A stretch of DNA of 64,000 nucleotides, from contig CAJMPR010000005.1 of assembly GCA_905215345.1 (NCBI GenBank), positions 124,001 to 188,000 on the forward strand, written 5' to 3'. Of the stretch, positions 17,573-26,153 are shown one piece after another. This DNA comes from an uncultured bacterium (GTDB lineage: Bacteria > Bacteroidota > Bacteroidia > Bacteroidales > Bacteroidaceae). The notes under the pieces were generated by a model. The model saw only the letters and a list, made by a program, of their open reading frames with translations. It ran no database searches and was not told the origin of the DNA. Every line of letters starts with the position of its first letter. Position 1 is the stretch's first letter. The translations under genes and the position numbers were made by a program.

Positions 17573-19195
17573 TTAGAAGTTCTGTAAATATGTGGCTAAA
17601 TCTACTTCGGTTGATAGATTTAAAGATTTACGTAGCCGGTATCTGCTCATATTGATTGTTTTGGGACTATTGCCGCTAATCATTGAAATCTCTTTGGTAG
17701 AGAGATTGACACGTAGCAGAGTAGCCAGATATTTCTCACCTTGTGTCAGATTGGGATGTTGCTTGGTTAACCTTTCAACAAACTCTTTATTTTTTTCTTC
17801 AATATTCAGCAGAAGCATATTATTGGTTTTATCACCGCTTTGGTATTGGCTGATAAAAGCGTTCACTTTTTTAAGATGCGGGACAAGGGCTTGATTATCC
17901 ATCTTGTAACCTTCCTTAATCATTTCACGAATCTTATCCAGTAATTCATTCCGGCTCCTTAGGAATACGGCAAAACTGGTTACTTCCTGTCGACTGTCAT
18001 CCAAGGCACTCTGTACATTTTCCAGTTCTTGCCTCTGTTGGTGTAGTTTCAATTCTGAAACCTCACGCTCCGATAACTCTAACTGGTAACGGGTTTCCAT
18101 TAGTTGAAGGTCTTTCCGGCGTTTATACCATTTATAAATGAAGATACTGAAAGCGATTCCGAGAATAAGGATACTTCCTAAAAGCCATAAATTGCGTTTT
18201 AATAATTCTATCTTATAATTTTGTTCCTGCATCTCAGTGGCATATTTCTGTTCCTGATATCTTCTGTAAGAGATTTCCTGTTCTACATTACGAAGTTTGT
18301 TACTGCTTTGCAGTTCTTTGCTCAAGGCAGACATCTGGTTTAGATATTTATAAGCCTGTGCATAGTTACCTATGGCAGCATATACTAAGGAGGAATATTC
18401 ATAATTGTCACAAATCAATTCACGTGCACCGATCTTACTGGCGTATTCATAGGCTCTTTGTAAAGCTTCCAATGCTTTGGGATATTCTTTGTTATAATAA
18501 TATTGTTTACCCATATTGTTATAGTTCTCTCCTAACGACCATTGGGCATCCAGATTCTTGTTGATTACAATTGCTTCCCGGATAAAGTCCAGTTTTTCAG
18601 CCGTGTTACCTTGGTAAAGACAAAGGTTGTTCAAATTGGCTGCAATCCCCTTCAGGTTCTTTTGGTCACGGTTGATGATTAATGCTCGTTGAAGGAAAGA
18701 TTCTGCCACTTGAAACTCATTCAGGAAATGATGCATTATTCCGCGTTCATTGTAACATCCGGCTATGGCAACCGAATCACCTAAAGCCTTAAAAAGAGAA
18801 GTTGCCTTATCGTTTAGTTCGATAGCTTTATTGTAATCTCCCAGTTTGCTGTAAACACGTCCCATGAGGGAGTAGAGCTGGGCCATTTGTTCTTTATTCG
18901 TAGGGAGAATATACTTTTGTGTGTCATATAAACTTTTGATACTCAAGTCGAAATAACCCAATAATTGTTCTGCTTCACAGTAAAGAAGCATTGCTTGGGC
19001 ACAAATCTCGTTAGGCTCATTTTCCGGAAATAGCAAGGTAGCCTGCATGGCATAATACGAGGCTTGTTTGGGACTGTTGAGTAAGGACTTTTTGGCTTGT
19101 TCGATGAACGTTTTAGCTTGTTGTATATTATCGGCTTGTAGAGTTGTGGTAAACAGCAACAAATATATAAGAAGTAGATAGTGTGTTATTTTCAT
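17573..19195 (-). CDS. Membrane-spanning TPR/HTH transcriptional regulator
   Basis: Probable one-component regulator linking a periplasmic signal to transcription. After a signal-anchor-like N-terminus come TPR repeats (about 25-300; LYSLMGRVYSKLGDYNKAIE, YYNKEYPKALEALQRAYEYA), a transmembrane helix at about 335-355 followed by KWYKRRK, a coiled coil (about 360-410), and a C-terminal LuxR-like helix-turn-helix (about 470-535; LSTKEISMISGNSPKTINMSRYRLRKSL). No kinase or receiver domain is present. The gene precedes susC and susD on the same strand, so control of that pair is the simplest inference. A -7-like box lies 20 bases upstream; rnhB is divergent. Confidence 0.8.
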   Translation of the reverse strand: MKITHYLLLIYLLLFTTTLQADNIQQAKTFIEQAKKSLLNSPKQASYYAMQATLLFPENEPNEICAQAMLLYCEAEQLLGYFDLSIKSLYDTQKYILPTNKEQMAQLYSLMGRVYSKLGDYNKAIELNDKATSLFKALGDSVAIAGCYNERGIMHHFLNEFQVAESFLQRALIINRDQKNLKGIAANLNNLCLYQGNTAEKLDFIREAIVINKNLDAQWSLGENYNNMGKQYYYNKEYPKALEALQRAYEYASKIGARELICDNYEYSSLVYAAIGNYAQAYKYLNQMSALSKELQSSNKLRNVEQEISYRRYQEQKYATEMQEQNYKIELLKRNLWLLGSILILGIAFSIFIYKWYKRRKDLQLMETRYQLELSEREVSELKLHQQRQELENVQSALDDSRQEVTSFAVFLRSRNELLDKIREMIKEGYKMDNQALVPHLKKVNAFISQYQSGDKTNNMLLLNIEEKNKEFVERLTKQHPNLTQGEKYLATLLRVNLSTKEISMISGNSPKTINMSRYRLRKSLNLSTEVDLATYLQNF

Positions 19196-19214
19196 ACTAT
19201 TATATTAGTTTCTG

Positions 19215-19222
19215 CAAAAATA
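19215..19222 (-). promoter_or_regulatory. Candidate -7 box for the TPR/HTH regulator
   Basis: TATTTTTG on the minus strand, 19 bases before the start codon, fits TAnnTTTG. No TTTG is found at the right distance upstream. Confidence 0.35.
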
Positions 19223-19263
19223 ATTATTTCTCGTTAAAGTTCCTGTTTCATTGTAAAAAGATT

Positions 19264-19271
19264 TATCTTTG
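19264..19271 (+). promoter_or_regulatory. Candidate -7 box for rnhB
   Basis: TATCTTTG matches TAnnTTTG and ends 21 bases before the rnhB start codon. The divergent regulator box is only about 40 bases away, so the two promoter regions overlap. Confidence 0.45.
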
Positions 19272-19292
19272 TATACTTTAATTTAAAGATGC

Positions 19293-19898
19293 ATGCTATT
19301 ACCTTATTTTAATGAAGACTTGATAGAAGCCGGTTGTGATGAAGCCGGACGTGGCTGCCTTGCGGGAGCAGTTTATGCTGCTGCCGTTATTTTACCTAAA
19401 GACTTCAAGAATGAGTTGTTGAACGACTCTAAACAACTCACAGAAAAGCAGCGGTATGCCTTGCGTGAAGTAATTGAAAAGGAAGCCTTAGCATGGGCAG
19501 TAGGTATCGTTTCTCCAAAAGAAATAGACAATATAAATATTTTGAATGCTTCTTTTTTGGCTATGCATCGCGCAATCGACCAGTTAAAGTTACGTCCGCA
19601 GCATCTACTTATAGATGGCAACCGTTTTAGGAAATATGAAGATATTTCGCATACTACCGTTGTGAAAGGTGATGGCAAATACCTTTCTATTGCTGCCGCT
19701 TCCATTCTGGCAAAGACTTATCGGGATGATTATATGAATTCTCTGCACAAAGAGTTTCCCTTTTATGATTGGAATAATAATAAGGGCTATCCCACAAAAA
19801 AGCACCGGGCGGCAATAGCTTTACGGGGAACAACACCTTATCATCGTATGACATTCAATCTGTTGGGGGACGGACAATTAGAATTGTCTTTTTCATAA
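19293..19898 (+). CDS. rnhB: Ribonuclease HII
   Basis: Cleaves the RNA strand of RNA-DNA hybrids and single ribonucleotides in DNA. The 201-residue protein has the RNase HII signature CDEAGRGCLAG with catalytic Asp16 and Glu17, the third acidic residue in LLIDGNRF and the fourth in ILAKTYRD; VVKGDGKYLSIAAASILAK is the family's substrate-binding segment. It is divergent from the TPR/HTH regulator and converges on the XRE gene with only six bases between the stops, so the transcripts probably overlap. Confidence 0.96.
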   Translation: MLLPYFNEDLIEAGCDEAGRGCLAGAVYAAAVILPKDFKNELLNDSKQLTEKQRYALREVIEKEALAWAVGIVSPKEIDNINILNASFLAMHRAIDQLKLRPQHLLIDGNRFRKYEDISHTTVVKGDGKYLSIAAASILAKTYRDDYMNSLHKEFPFYDWNNNKGYPTKKHRAAIALRGTTPYHRMTFNLLGDGQLELSFS

Positions 19899-19904
19899 AG
19901 TTTT

Positions 19905-20291
19905 TTATCTGATATGCCGTTCTAACATGTCTATCCGTTTACATAACAGTTCAATTATCTGACTATTAGCTTTTATAAGTTCGCGTAGGTTGTCATAGGG
20001 TTCAATACCGTTATTGTTTTCTTTGGAAATATCGATTGAATTATTACCTTTCGGATTATCATTGTTTGTGCTTTTATCAATTCTGTTGAATAGCTCCAAG
20101 GTTGATATATCCAATACCTCGGCAATTTTGTTCAAGCGGGTTAGTGTCAGGTCAGTTTCTCCATATTCAATTTTGCAATAGGCGCTTGTAGACAGATGTA
20201 ACTTTTCGCTCATCTGTTCTTGGGTTAAGTTCTTTTCCAAACGTAGCATTTGCAATTGTTGTCCTGCTTTTTTCTTAAGATTTGTTTCCAT
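19905..20291 (-). CDS. XRE-family HTH regulator with C-terminal helix
   Basis: A 128-residue protein with an N-terminal Cro/C1-type helix-turn-helix (about 10-62; LRLEKNLTQEQMSEKLHLST, YCKIEYGETDLTLTRLNKIA), a low-complexity Asn/Asp/Lys linker and a C-terminal Leu-rich helix (LRELIKANSQIIELLCKRID) that could mediate dimerisation. It is divergent from the eight-gene exported-protein cluster, which begins 301 bases away, and is thus a candidate regulator of that cluster; nothing in the sequence proves this. Its target site is unknown, although a CTTTGT-GA-ACAAAG palindrome lies in the shared intergenic region. Confidence 0.82.
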   Translation of the reverse strand: METNLKKKAGQQLQMLRLEKNLTQEQMSEKLHLSTSAYCKIEYGETDLTLTRLNKIAEVLDISTLELFNRIDKSTNNDNPKGNNSIDISKENNNGIEPYDNLRELIKANSQIIELLCKRIDMLERHIR

Positions 20292-20376
20292 ATTATAGTA
20301 ATGATTCGGGTAGTATTTTCTGTTTATCGGGTAAATATAATAAAATTAGTGGATATAACTAATGTTAATGCATACT

Positions 20377-20384
20377 TATCTTTG
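20377..20384 (+). promoter_or_regulatory. Candidate -7 box upstream of the eight-gene cluster
   Basis: TATCTTTG fits the Bacteroides -7 consensus. It lies about 208 bases before the first gene and overlaps the palindrome CTTTGTGAACAAAG (20380-20393). A -33 element is not clear. Confidence 0.35.
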
Positions 20385-20528
20385 TGAACAAAGAGAAAAC
20401 ACTCATACTATACCAGTTGATGTGATACAATATTGCAGTTGAGGAAACTGATTGATACTTGTGAAAATGCTTTTAAATTTTTAGTATTCTCCAATTATGA
20501 AGGAATGCTTCTTAAGTTGAGAGAGATT

Positions 20529-20536
20529 TACATTTG
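20529..20536 (+). promoter_or_regulatory. Second candidate -7 box upstream of the eight-gene cluster
   Basis: TACATTTG fits TAnnTTTG and lies 56 bases before the first start codon of the cluster, a more usual leader length than the box at 20377. No -33 partner is visible. Confidence 0.35.
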
Positions 20537-20592
20537 ATTATAAACCCTGGAACAGAGGCTTATCTTCTGCTTCACATTAACAATTACAGGTT

Positions 20593-21297
20593 ATGAAAAA
20601 GTATTTATTTATTTTGTTAGGTGCTTTTATTTTTGGTACTACTACTGTTTATGCACAAGAACTAACTGCAAAAGAAAAGGCAAGACAAGAAAAAGAGGCT
20701 GCCAAGCAAGAAAAAGAAAACGCTAAGAAAGAGGAGAAAATGAAAAAGGCGGCCAAAAAGGATGTAAAGGATGCTGAACGCCGTGCCGAATATGAGAAGT
20801 TCTTACAAGAATGGACTCCTATTGAAGCTAATATAGGTATTGTAGAGGTAGATACTTTCTTCACACACTCTAATGATTTGTTTGGCTTATTGGTTAAAAT
20901 AGAGCAAAATATCGGTTTCATTGAAATGGTGCCCGAACCTTATTTTGATGAAGAAATGGGAGTGAATGATACAATTTGGAATGCTAAGAATAAGCTGACG
21001 AATGAACCTATCGCTAAAAATGATGCATTGAAAGTATATGGTTTGGCTTTGTTGGACGCAACATCGGCCTCTCTGGGAGTCGTTTCTTTAACTGCAGAAA
21101 GTGTTTCTGCAGCTGCCTCTTTGGTAGGTGACCCCCTGAAAGCCTTGACCATAGGTAAGCAAGTAAAGAAAGTTGGCAAATACGTTAAAATAACGGGAGA
21201 TATACTTCCATTAACCATCCGGAATATAAAAGAAAATACCGAGAAACTTAAATATAAGAAAGCTAACGAAGGTCAGGAAGTGGCTGAAGAAAAGTAG
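20593..21297 (+). CDS. Exported coiled-coil protein, cluster gene 1
   Basis: I do not recognise the family. The 234-residue product has a signal peptide cut at VYA-Q (residue 21) and then a very charged Lys/Glu-rich helical stretch (about 24-62) that should form a coiled coil. The middle (about 65-150) is acidic and mixed, and a less polar stretch rich in Ala, Ser and Leu follows (ALLDATSASLGVVSLTAESV at about 150-170). The C-terminus is Lys-rich. It opens a run of eight exported proteins on one strand, with 22 bases to the next gene, so an envelope scaffold role is possible. Confidence 0.75.
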   Translation: MKKYLFILLGAFIFGTTTVYAQELTAKEKARQEKEAAKQEKENAKKEEKMKKAAKKDVKDAERRAEYEKFLQEWTPIEANIGIVEVDTFFTHSNDLFGLLVKIEQNIGFIEMVPEPYFDEEMGVNDTIWNAKNKLTNEPIAKNDALKVYGLALLDATSASLGVVSLTAESVSAAASLVGDPLKALTIGKQVKKVGKYVKITGDILPLTIRNIKENTEKLKYKKANEGQEVAEEK

Positions 21298-21319
21298 TTA
21301 ATCGTGTAGATTTTTAGTT

Positions 21320-22207
21320 ATGAAAAGAATATATTTATTGTTTGTGATTGTTAGCCTTGCCTTGAGTGGATTTGCTCAGAGCAAGGGTAAGAATGCAATG
21401 ACATTACGTTTGGTCGATATCAAGGTTACTGATGGGACTTTGGTAAATATAGCTAAGGAACAAGCTGCTCAAGGTAATACCAAACCGATGGACTTAATTC
21501 ATATCTACGAAGGGAATGTACGTGCTAAGCTGGATGAAGTGGCGAAGGCAAGTGGGCGTTTTGAGATCTCTGATACGACTACATTGAAGGCTCTAACGCA
21601 CGATGCGGAAGCCAATATATTTATGAAGATGTCCAAAGCGGAAAGAATGGAATATGTATCTGCCAAACAGAATGATTATGCACTTTCTTGTGATATCAAT
21701 AATTGTCAGTTTACCCGTAAGGCAGGTGGTGCAGGGTATTCTTGTGTATTCCGCCTGAAAGTCAGTATCAGTGATGCACGTGATACCACCGGAGCAGCAT
21801 TGATTTCCCGTGAATTTGTCAGTGACATCAAGAATACGGCTATACGTCCCAATAGGGATGCAGCTTGTCAGGAAGCTTTGTCAACTTTAACCGAACCTTT
21901 GACGGATTTCTTTTTGAATAATATTCCTATCTATGGACTTTTGGGTTTCGAAGGAGACGAATATGTTGTCAACTGCGGTGAGAACCTGAATATCCGGAAA
22001 GGAGACCAGTTCCAGGTTTCTCTGGTAAAATATGATGGCCGTGAGCGTCAGAGTGAAGTTGTAGGCGCAGTGAAAGTACAAGATTTACGTGCTATGACTT
22101 CTGCTGTGTCTTTTTCCGAAGGTAAAGACCGTATAATAGAATTGATTCCTACATTGGATGCTAACAGTTTCCTGCAATGTAGATTATTGCTTTTAAAATC
22201 ACGTTAA
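21320..22207 (+). CDS. Exported protein with FlgT-C/CsgG-like features, cluster gene 2
   Basis: A 295-residue exported protein (signal cut at GFA-Q, residue 19). The central part (about 70-195) alternates strand and helix in a way that recalls the CsgG/TolB-N/FlgT middle fold. The segment at about 205-240, with YVVNCGENLNIRKGDQFQV, looks like the small C-terminal beta domain of FlgT-type proteins (Gly-x-Asn-x-Gly...Ile-x-x-Gly-Asp). Bacteroides has no flagella, so this would be an unrelated use of the fold. Only three bases separate it from the next gene. Family assignment is inferred by eye and is weak; the coding call is firm. Confidence 0.75.
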   Translation: MKRIYLLFVIVSLALSGFAQSKGKNAMTLRLVDIKVTDGTLVNIAKEQAAQGNTKPMDLIHIYEGNVRAKLDEVAKASGRFEISDTTTLKALTHDAEANIFMKMSKAERMEYVSAKQNDYALSCDINNCQFTRKAGGAGYSCVFRLKVSISDARDTTGAALISREFVSDIKNTAIRPNRDAACQEALSTLTEPLTDFFLNNIPIYGLLGFEGDEYVVNCGENLNIRKGDQFQVSLVKYDGRERQSEVVGAVKVQDLRAMTSAVSFSEGKDRIIELIPTLDANSFLQCRLLLLKSR

Positions 22208-22210
22208 TTT

Positions 22211-22687
22211 ATGAAAAAGGTATTAATTTTTTCTTTGTTCTGTTCTTTGTTCTTCACGGTATCTTTTGCCCAAAAAGTAAAACCTGTGAATTATGGAGGA
22301 TCGGTGAATTTGATGGAAGTTAGAGGACATGGTGGCGATGCAGTATTGGTGCTTCGTACTTTGGGTTATGGTAAGAATGATGCTTTGGCACAAGAAGATG
22401 CGGAAGTGCGGGTGATACGTGCATTGATGTATTTGGGTTTCTCCAAGGACTATCCGGCAGTAGTTTCAATGACAGAATCAGAAGCCGAGTCAAAGAGCCA
22501 GGGTAAGGTACTCGCCTTCTTTGAGAATAAGGAGTATAAAGACTGTATCAGTTCAGTGAAGCCGATGGGAAAACTGGATAAGGTAAAAGGTGAAAAAGTA
22601 AAGAAAAAACCTTTTGATATTACAGTGAACTACTATGTTTTGAAAAATAAGATAGCGAATATGAACTTTGATTCATTTGGATTTTGA
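22211..22687 (+). CDS. Small exported protein, cluster gene 3
   Basis: A 158-residue protein, signal cut at SFA-Q (residue 20). The mature part contains VLRTLGYGKNDALAQEDAEV, which resembles the start of LPP20/FlgT-N-like domains, where a repeated Ala/Glu helix follows a beta strand. It has no lipobox and no membrane segment beyond the signal. It begins three bases after gene 2, so the two are almost certainly co-translated. Function unknown. Confidence 0.72.
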   Translation: MKKVLIFSLFCSLFFTVSFAQKVKPVNYGGSVNLMEVRGHGGDAVLVLRTLGYGKNDALAQEDAEVRVIRALMYLGFSKDYPAVVSMTESEAESKSQGKVLAFFENKEYKDCISSVKPMGKLDKVKGEKVKKKPFDITVNYYVLKNKIANMNFDSFGF

Positions 22688-22707
22688 TTCAATAATTATA
22701 GATGATT

Positions 22708-23616
22708 ATGAAGAGATTAATTTTCTTTTTAAGTGTGTTCTTGCCTCTTTATCTTTTTGCGCAAGGCAACCAGGCGAGACAACCGAATGTGATGGTAGTT
22801 CCGTTTGTTGAACCGGGTGAAGGCGAGAACGACAAGATAAAAGATGCCGTTTTAAATGATGAGGCCATACCCTTGGCACTGTCAAAGATAAAGGAACAAT
22901 TTAATTTGCGTAATTTCAAGACGATTGATTTTATGACAGAGTTTCAAAGAGTGCAGAATCGTGCTTATGCGGCATCTGCCATAAATGCCAAGTCTACAGG
23001 ATTACAGGCTTATGTAGATGGAGCGAGGGCTGATATTTATGTGACAGTAAAAATTACAAAAGAAGATTTTCCCGGTGGAGCTTCCAGTGCTACTGTTTTG
23101 ATGGAAGCGAAAGAGAGGGAGACTGGCTTCTCTCTGGCAAATGCAAGTATCGTGAGCGATCGTTTCCGTGCATCGAAGAAAGAGTTGACGGAATATGCAT
23201 TGGAAGGGATTACCGAAAACTTTTTTAATCAGTTGAAGCAAGCTTTCAGGGATATGGTAACTAACGGTCGTGAAGTAAATGTAGTATTAAACGTCGATGA
23301 AAATTGCGACTTTGATATGGAAAATGATGCTGTGGGAACAAGAGATATGACATTAAGCGATGAGTTAGATGAATGGGTACTCTCTAATGCCTTTAAAGGT
23401 AACGGAGAAGTGCGTTCAGGCGGAAATGGCTTGAATGTTTATATGCGTGTTCCGGTGTACGATCCTGATACGGGAAATCCGCGCTCCATAAAGTCAGAGA
23501 CCGGAAAACTAAGAAGATTTGTATCCGGTTTGCTGAAAGAAAAAGGTTTTACAGCCAGTGAGAAGGCTGCTTCAGGACAATATATACAGCTCTTGATTCA
23601 AAATTCAAAGGAATAA
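22708..23616 (+). CDS. DUF6175-like exported protein, cluster gene 4
   Basis: A 302-residue exported protein (MKRLIFF start, signal cut at LFA-Q, residue 18); an in-frame ATG two codons earlier is less likely. The mature region opens with PNVMVVPFVEPGEGENDKI, a beta strand plus loop like that at the start of CsgG/LpoB/TolB-N-type domains, then a helical segment (ALSKIKEQFNLRNFKTIDF) and ADIYVTVKI. I believe it belongs to the DUF6175 family of Bacteroidales, which has no known function. It is followed by a long hairpin before the next gene. Confidence 0.72.
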   Translation: MKRLIFFLSVFLPLYLFAQGNQARQPNVMVVPFVEPGEGENDKIKDAVLNDEAIPLALSKIKEQFNLRNFKTIDFMTEFQRVQNRAYAASAINAKSTGLQAYVDGARADIYVTVKITKEDFPGGASSATVLMEAKERETGFSLANASIVSDRFRASKKELTEYALEGITENFFNQLKQAFRDMVTNGREVNVVLNVDENCDFDMENDAVGTRDMTLSDELDEWVLSNAFKGNGEVRSGGNGLNVYMRVPVYDPDTGNPRSIKSETGKLRRFVSGLLKEKGFTASEKAASGQYIQLLIQNSKE

Positions 23617-23627
23617 CATAAGGTTGA

Positions 23628-23668
23628 ATGTCCGATGTATATTTTCTTATAAATATAGGATCGGACAT
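23628..23668 (+). terminator. Long hairpin inside the eight-gene cluster
   Basis: ATGTCCGAT (23628-23636) pairs with ATCGGACAT (23660-23668); the interior TATATTT/AAATATA extends the stem. It is followed by CTGCTTTTTAATAAC, a loose T-run, 22 bases before the next start codon. It could be an attenuator, terminator or mRNA-stabilising structure between genes 4 and 5. Confidence 0.6.
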
Positions 23669-23690
23669 CTGCTTTTTAATAACAATAAAT

Positions 23691-24806
23691 ATGAAGAAAT
23701 TCCTATTTCTATTGACGACGGCTTTTTGTGCTGTTCAGCTTTGGGGACAGACTATTAATTTTTCTGTTACTCCATTGGCCGAGGGAAGTGAATTGTCTTC
23801 TGCGTCACAGGAAATGCTTCAGAATAAGCTGAAGCAGATTATTACCCGTAATAGTGCGGGCGCAGCAAATGATTATAATGTTTTTGTAATTGAACCCGCC
23901 ATAGCGATTGTCGATAAACAATCTACTTCGGGGCTCATGCGTAACAGTACCCTGGTAAAAGGAGAACTGACTTTGGTCGCTAAGAATAAGATAGATGGAA
24001 GCATGTACCATAGTGCGGTTGTATCTATCTCTGGACAAGCGGCGGAGGGGGCTGATCCTTGTAAGGCAATGATTACGAGTATTCGTACGAACGATCCGCT
24101 TTATACCCGTTTTATTCGTGTTGCCCGGCAGAAAATACAGGACTATTATGCAACCAATTGTGCTACCATTCTTCAGAAAGCACAAGGTTTGTATAACGTT
24201 AAGAAATATCAGGAAGCTTTGAGTTACCTTTCTGCTATCTCGGAAAGCGTACCTTGTTACGAGCAGGCATCGGTGCTTCTGGCTGAGTTAGCACAGTACA
24301 TTCCCGATGTGCAACCGGATACAGTGATTATTCAGAAAGTGATTGAAAAACCTGTTGAAGTGGAGAAAATAGTCGAAGTGGAAAAAATTGTTGAAAAGCC
24401 GGTGATAGTCGAAAAGGTAGTGGAGAAACCGGTGGTAAAGGAAGCACCGAAAGCAGATTGTGAAATTACTTACTCTACCAACAGATTACAGTTCAAAATA
24501 TTGAAATGTGTCGGTAACGCTGCCCAACAGCGAATAACCATATTGGCAGAAATGACGAATGTAGACACCAACCGGAATACGGAAGAATATCTGAAGATCG
24601 TTTCTGCTGTTTCTGATAGTGGCACGGAGTGTAGAAACTTTCAGATTCAGAATGGCTCTTGGATGAAAATGCCTCCTCGTGTCACTCTCCGTCGTGAGTT
24701 CTATGTGACGAAAGTCTTTGATAAATTCCCCGGTTTTTCTTATATCGAGCTGTTGATTGCAGATACACGGGTATATATCCGTAATCTGCCTATTCAATGG
24801 CAATAA
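23691..24806 (+). CDS. Exported protein with TPR-like helices and VEKP linker, cluster gene 5
   Basis: A 371-residue protein. The ATG at 23691 (MKKFLFLL) gives a normal signal peptide cut at LWG-Q; an earlier in-frame ATG lies inside a hairpin and is rejected. The N-terminal half (about 20-150) has a TolB-N/CsgG-like strand-helix pattern, then a TPR-like helix pair (ALSYLSAISESVPCYEQASV), then a 40-residue linker made of repeated Val-Glu-Lys and Glu-Lys-Pro words (about 213-252), and a C-terminal beta domain (about 255-371) with TYSTNRLQFKILKCVG. The linker recalls periplasm-spanning linkers such as that of TonB. Function unknown. Confidence 0.74.
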   Translation: MKKFLFLLTTAFCAVQLWGQTINFSVTPLAEGSELSSASQEMLQNKLKQIITRNSAGAANDYNVFVIEPAIAIVDKQSTSGLMRNSTLVKGELTLVAKNKIDGSMYHSAVVSISGQAAEGADPCKAMITSIRTNDPLYTRFIRVARQKIQDYYATNCATILQKAQGLYNVKKYQEALSYLSAISESVPCYEQASVLLAELAQYIPDVQPDTVIIQKVIEKPVEVEKIVEVEKIVEKPVIVEKVVEKPVVKEAPKADCEITYSTNRLQFKILKCVGNAAQQRITILAEMTNVDTNRNTEEYLKIVSAVSDSGTECRNFQIQNGSWMKMPPRVTLRREFYVTKVFDKFPGFSYIELLIADTRVYIRNLPIQWQ

Positions 24807-24818
24807 AAAGCAATGCTT

Positions 24819-26120
24819 ATGAAACGATTCATATGGGTGGTTTGCGTCCTGTTATTGGTATTAAGTGCAAGTGCCCAAACCAAAGTAATTGAAAAAAGTG
24901 TCAAGAAAGCTCCGGAATGGTTGAATACAGCAGTAGACGACTATTTGATAGTATCTGTTACTGCCAACTCCTTGGCAGAGGGGCAGACGAAAGCTCTGAC
25001 TGAAATAACGGAGCGTATTATACAGTCTGTTGCCAGCAATGTTACAGTGTCCAAGAAGAATGTCCTTTCAGAGATTAATGTGAATGGAAACGTCGAATCG
25101 ACAGACGACTTTTCGCAAGTGTCGAAGATGAAATCTGCCAATCTTCCTTTCCTGAAAGGCATTTCGCTTTCCAACGTGGAAGAAATCTATTGGGAGAAAG
25201 TACAAGATAAAGCTACAAAGAAAGAACATTATAACTATTCGGTGAAATATCCTTTCTCCCGCCTGGAGCAGCGGAAACTAACAACCGAGTTTGAAGCTTT
25301 GGATGCTGAGAAAGTAGCCCAATATAAAACATTGGAACAGAAAATACAGGATATAGAGTCTGTCGATGAAATCAAGCAAGCCATAACAGAGTTGGGCACA
25401 TTATCCGAATATTTCTTCGATGATGTTCGTTTGAGTCAGGTAAAAGGTTTAATAGCCCGTTATAAGCAGTTATATGATGCTCTTTCCATGACAGGTACTT
25501 TCCTTGAAAGTGGAAAATATCAGTGTCAGGTATTACTGGACGGTAGCCCTGTGAGAGTTTCTGTAAGCCCGAAGGTTACCTCTAATTGTGCAAGTCAGAT
25601 AGGTGCTCGTCCGTCTGAGGGAGTGTTTATCATTTCGTACAATGCAGAAGATTGCTTATCGGAAGAAGAAAATTTCTTGAATATCTCCTTGGTTATTGGC
25701 GGAAAGCGTCTGCAACATAAGGCATTCCTGAATGAAGCTGGCGTAGGTACCATGTCTTTCTCTGTTATACCTGAAGGCAAGCTGATTCTGACAGCAGATT
25801 CCGTAGCCGATAGAAAGATATTCAATATCAACATCCGTTTGACATTGAATAACCGTGGTGGGACATCTTTTGGTCTGAAAGCGCTTGAACTCCATGTTCC
25901 GGAAATTTCCACTCCTATTATTTTCGATGATATCGACGGGGTATATAAGACAAAAGGAATCATACAAATAAAAGCATTAGCTGAGGGTGAATTTACGGCA
26001 AAAGAAAAGAAAAACTCTGTCTTCTCTTTTGTAAAAGGTTCCATCACATTTGTGAATCCTTTGACAGGAGCGGTAGAACGCTCTCAGCTTTCTTTGCCGT
26101 ATGTTACGAATTGGGAATAG
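24819..26120 (+). CDS. LPP20-like exported protein, cluster gene 6
   Basis: A 433-residue exported protein (MKRFIWV start, signal cut at ASA-Q, residue 19). The mature N-terminus, APEWLNTAVDDYLIVSVTANS then LAEGQTKALTEITERI, is a good match in style to LPP20/FlgT-N domains (Trp near the start, beta strand, then an Ala-rich helix). The middle is helical (FEALDAEKVAQYKTLEQKI) and the C-terminal 200 residues look like beta-sandwich domains (NLRGGTS-like NNRGGTSFGLKALEL). No lipobox. LPP20 relatives are envelope proteins often found with outer-membrane assembly or secretion functions, which is all that can be said. Confidence 0.74.
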   Translation: MKRFIWVVCVLLLVLSASAQTKVIEKSVKKAPEWLNTAVDDYLIVSVTANSLAEGQTKALTEITERIIQSVASNVTVSKKNVLSEINVNGNVESTDDFSQVSKMKSANLPFLKGISLSNVEEIYWEKVQDKATKKEHYNYSVKYPFSRLEQRKLTTEFEALDAEKVAQYKTLEQKIQDIESVDEIKQAITELGTLSEYFFDDVRLSQVKGLIARYKQLYDALSMTGTFLESGKYQCQVLLDGSPVRVSVSPKVTSNCASQIGARPSEGVFIISYNAEDCLSEEENFLNISLVIGGKRLQHKAFLNEAGVGTMSFSVIPEGKLILTADSVADRKIFNINIRLTLNNRGGTSFGLKALELHVPEISTPIIFDDIDGVYKTKGIIQIKALAEGEFTAKEKKNSVFSFVKGSITFVNPLTGAVERSQLSLPYVTNWE

Positions 26121-26153
26121 AAGTATAATATTAACAGTTAAATTGAAATGATT

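Larger units (their letters stand above)
20292..20592. other. Intergenic region between XRE gene and exported-protein cluster
   Basis: A 301-bp AT-rich spacer with no convincing ORF. It holds two TAnnTTTG-like boxes on the plus strand (20377-20384 and 20529-20536) and the 14-base palindrome CTTTGTGAACAAAG at 20380-20393, overlapping the first box, a place where a repressor could act. Confidence 0.5.
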
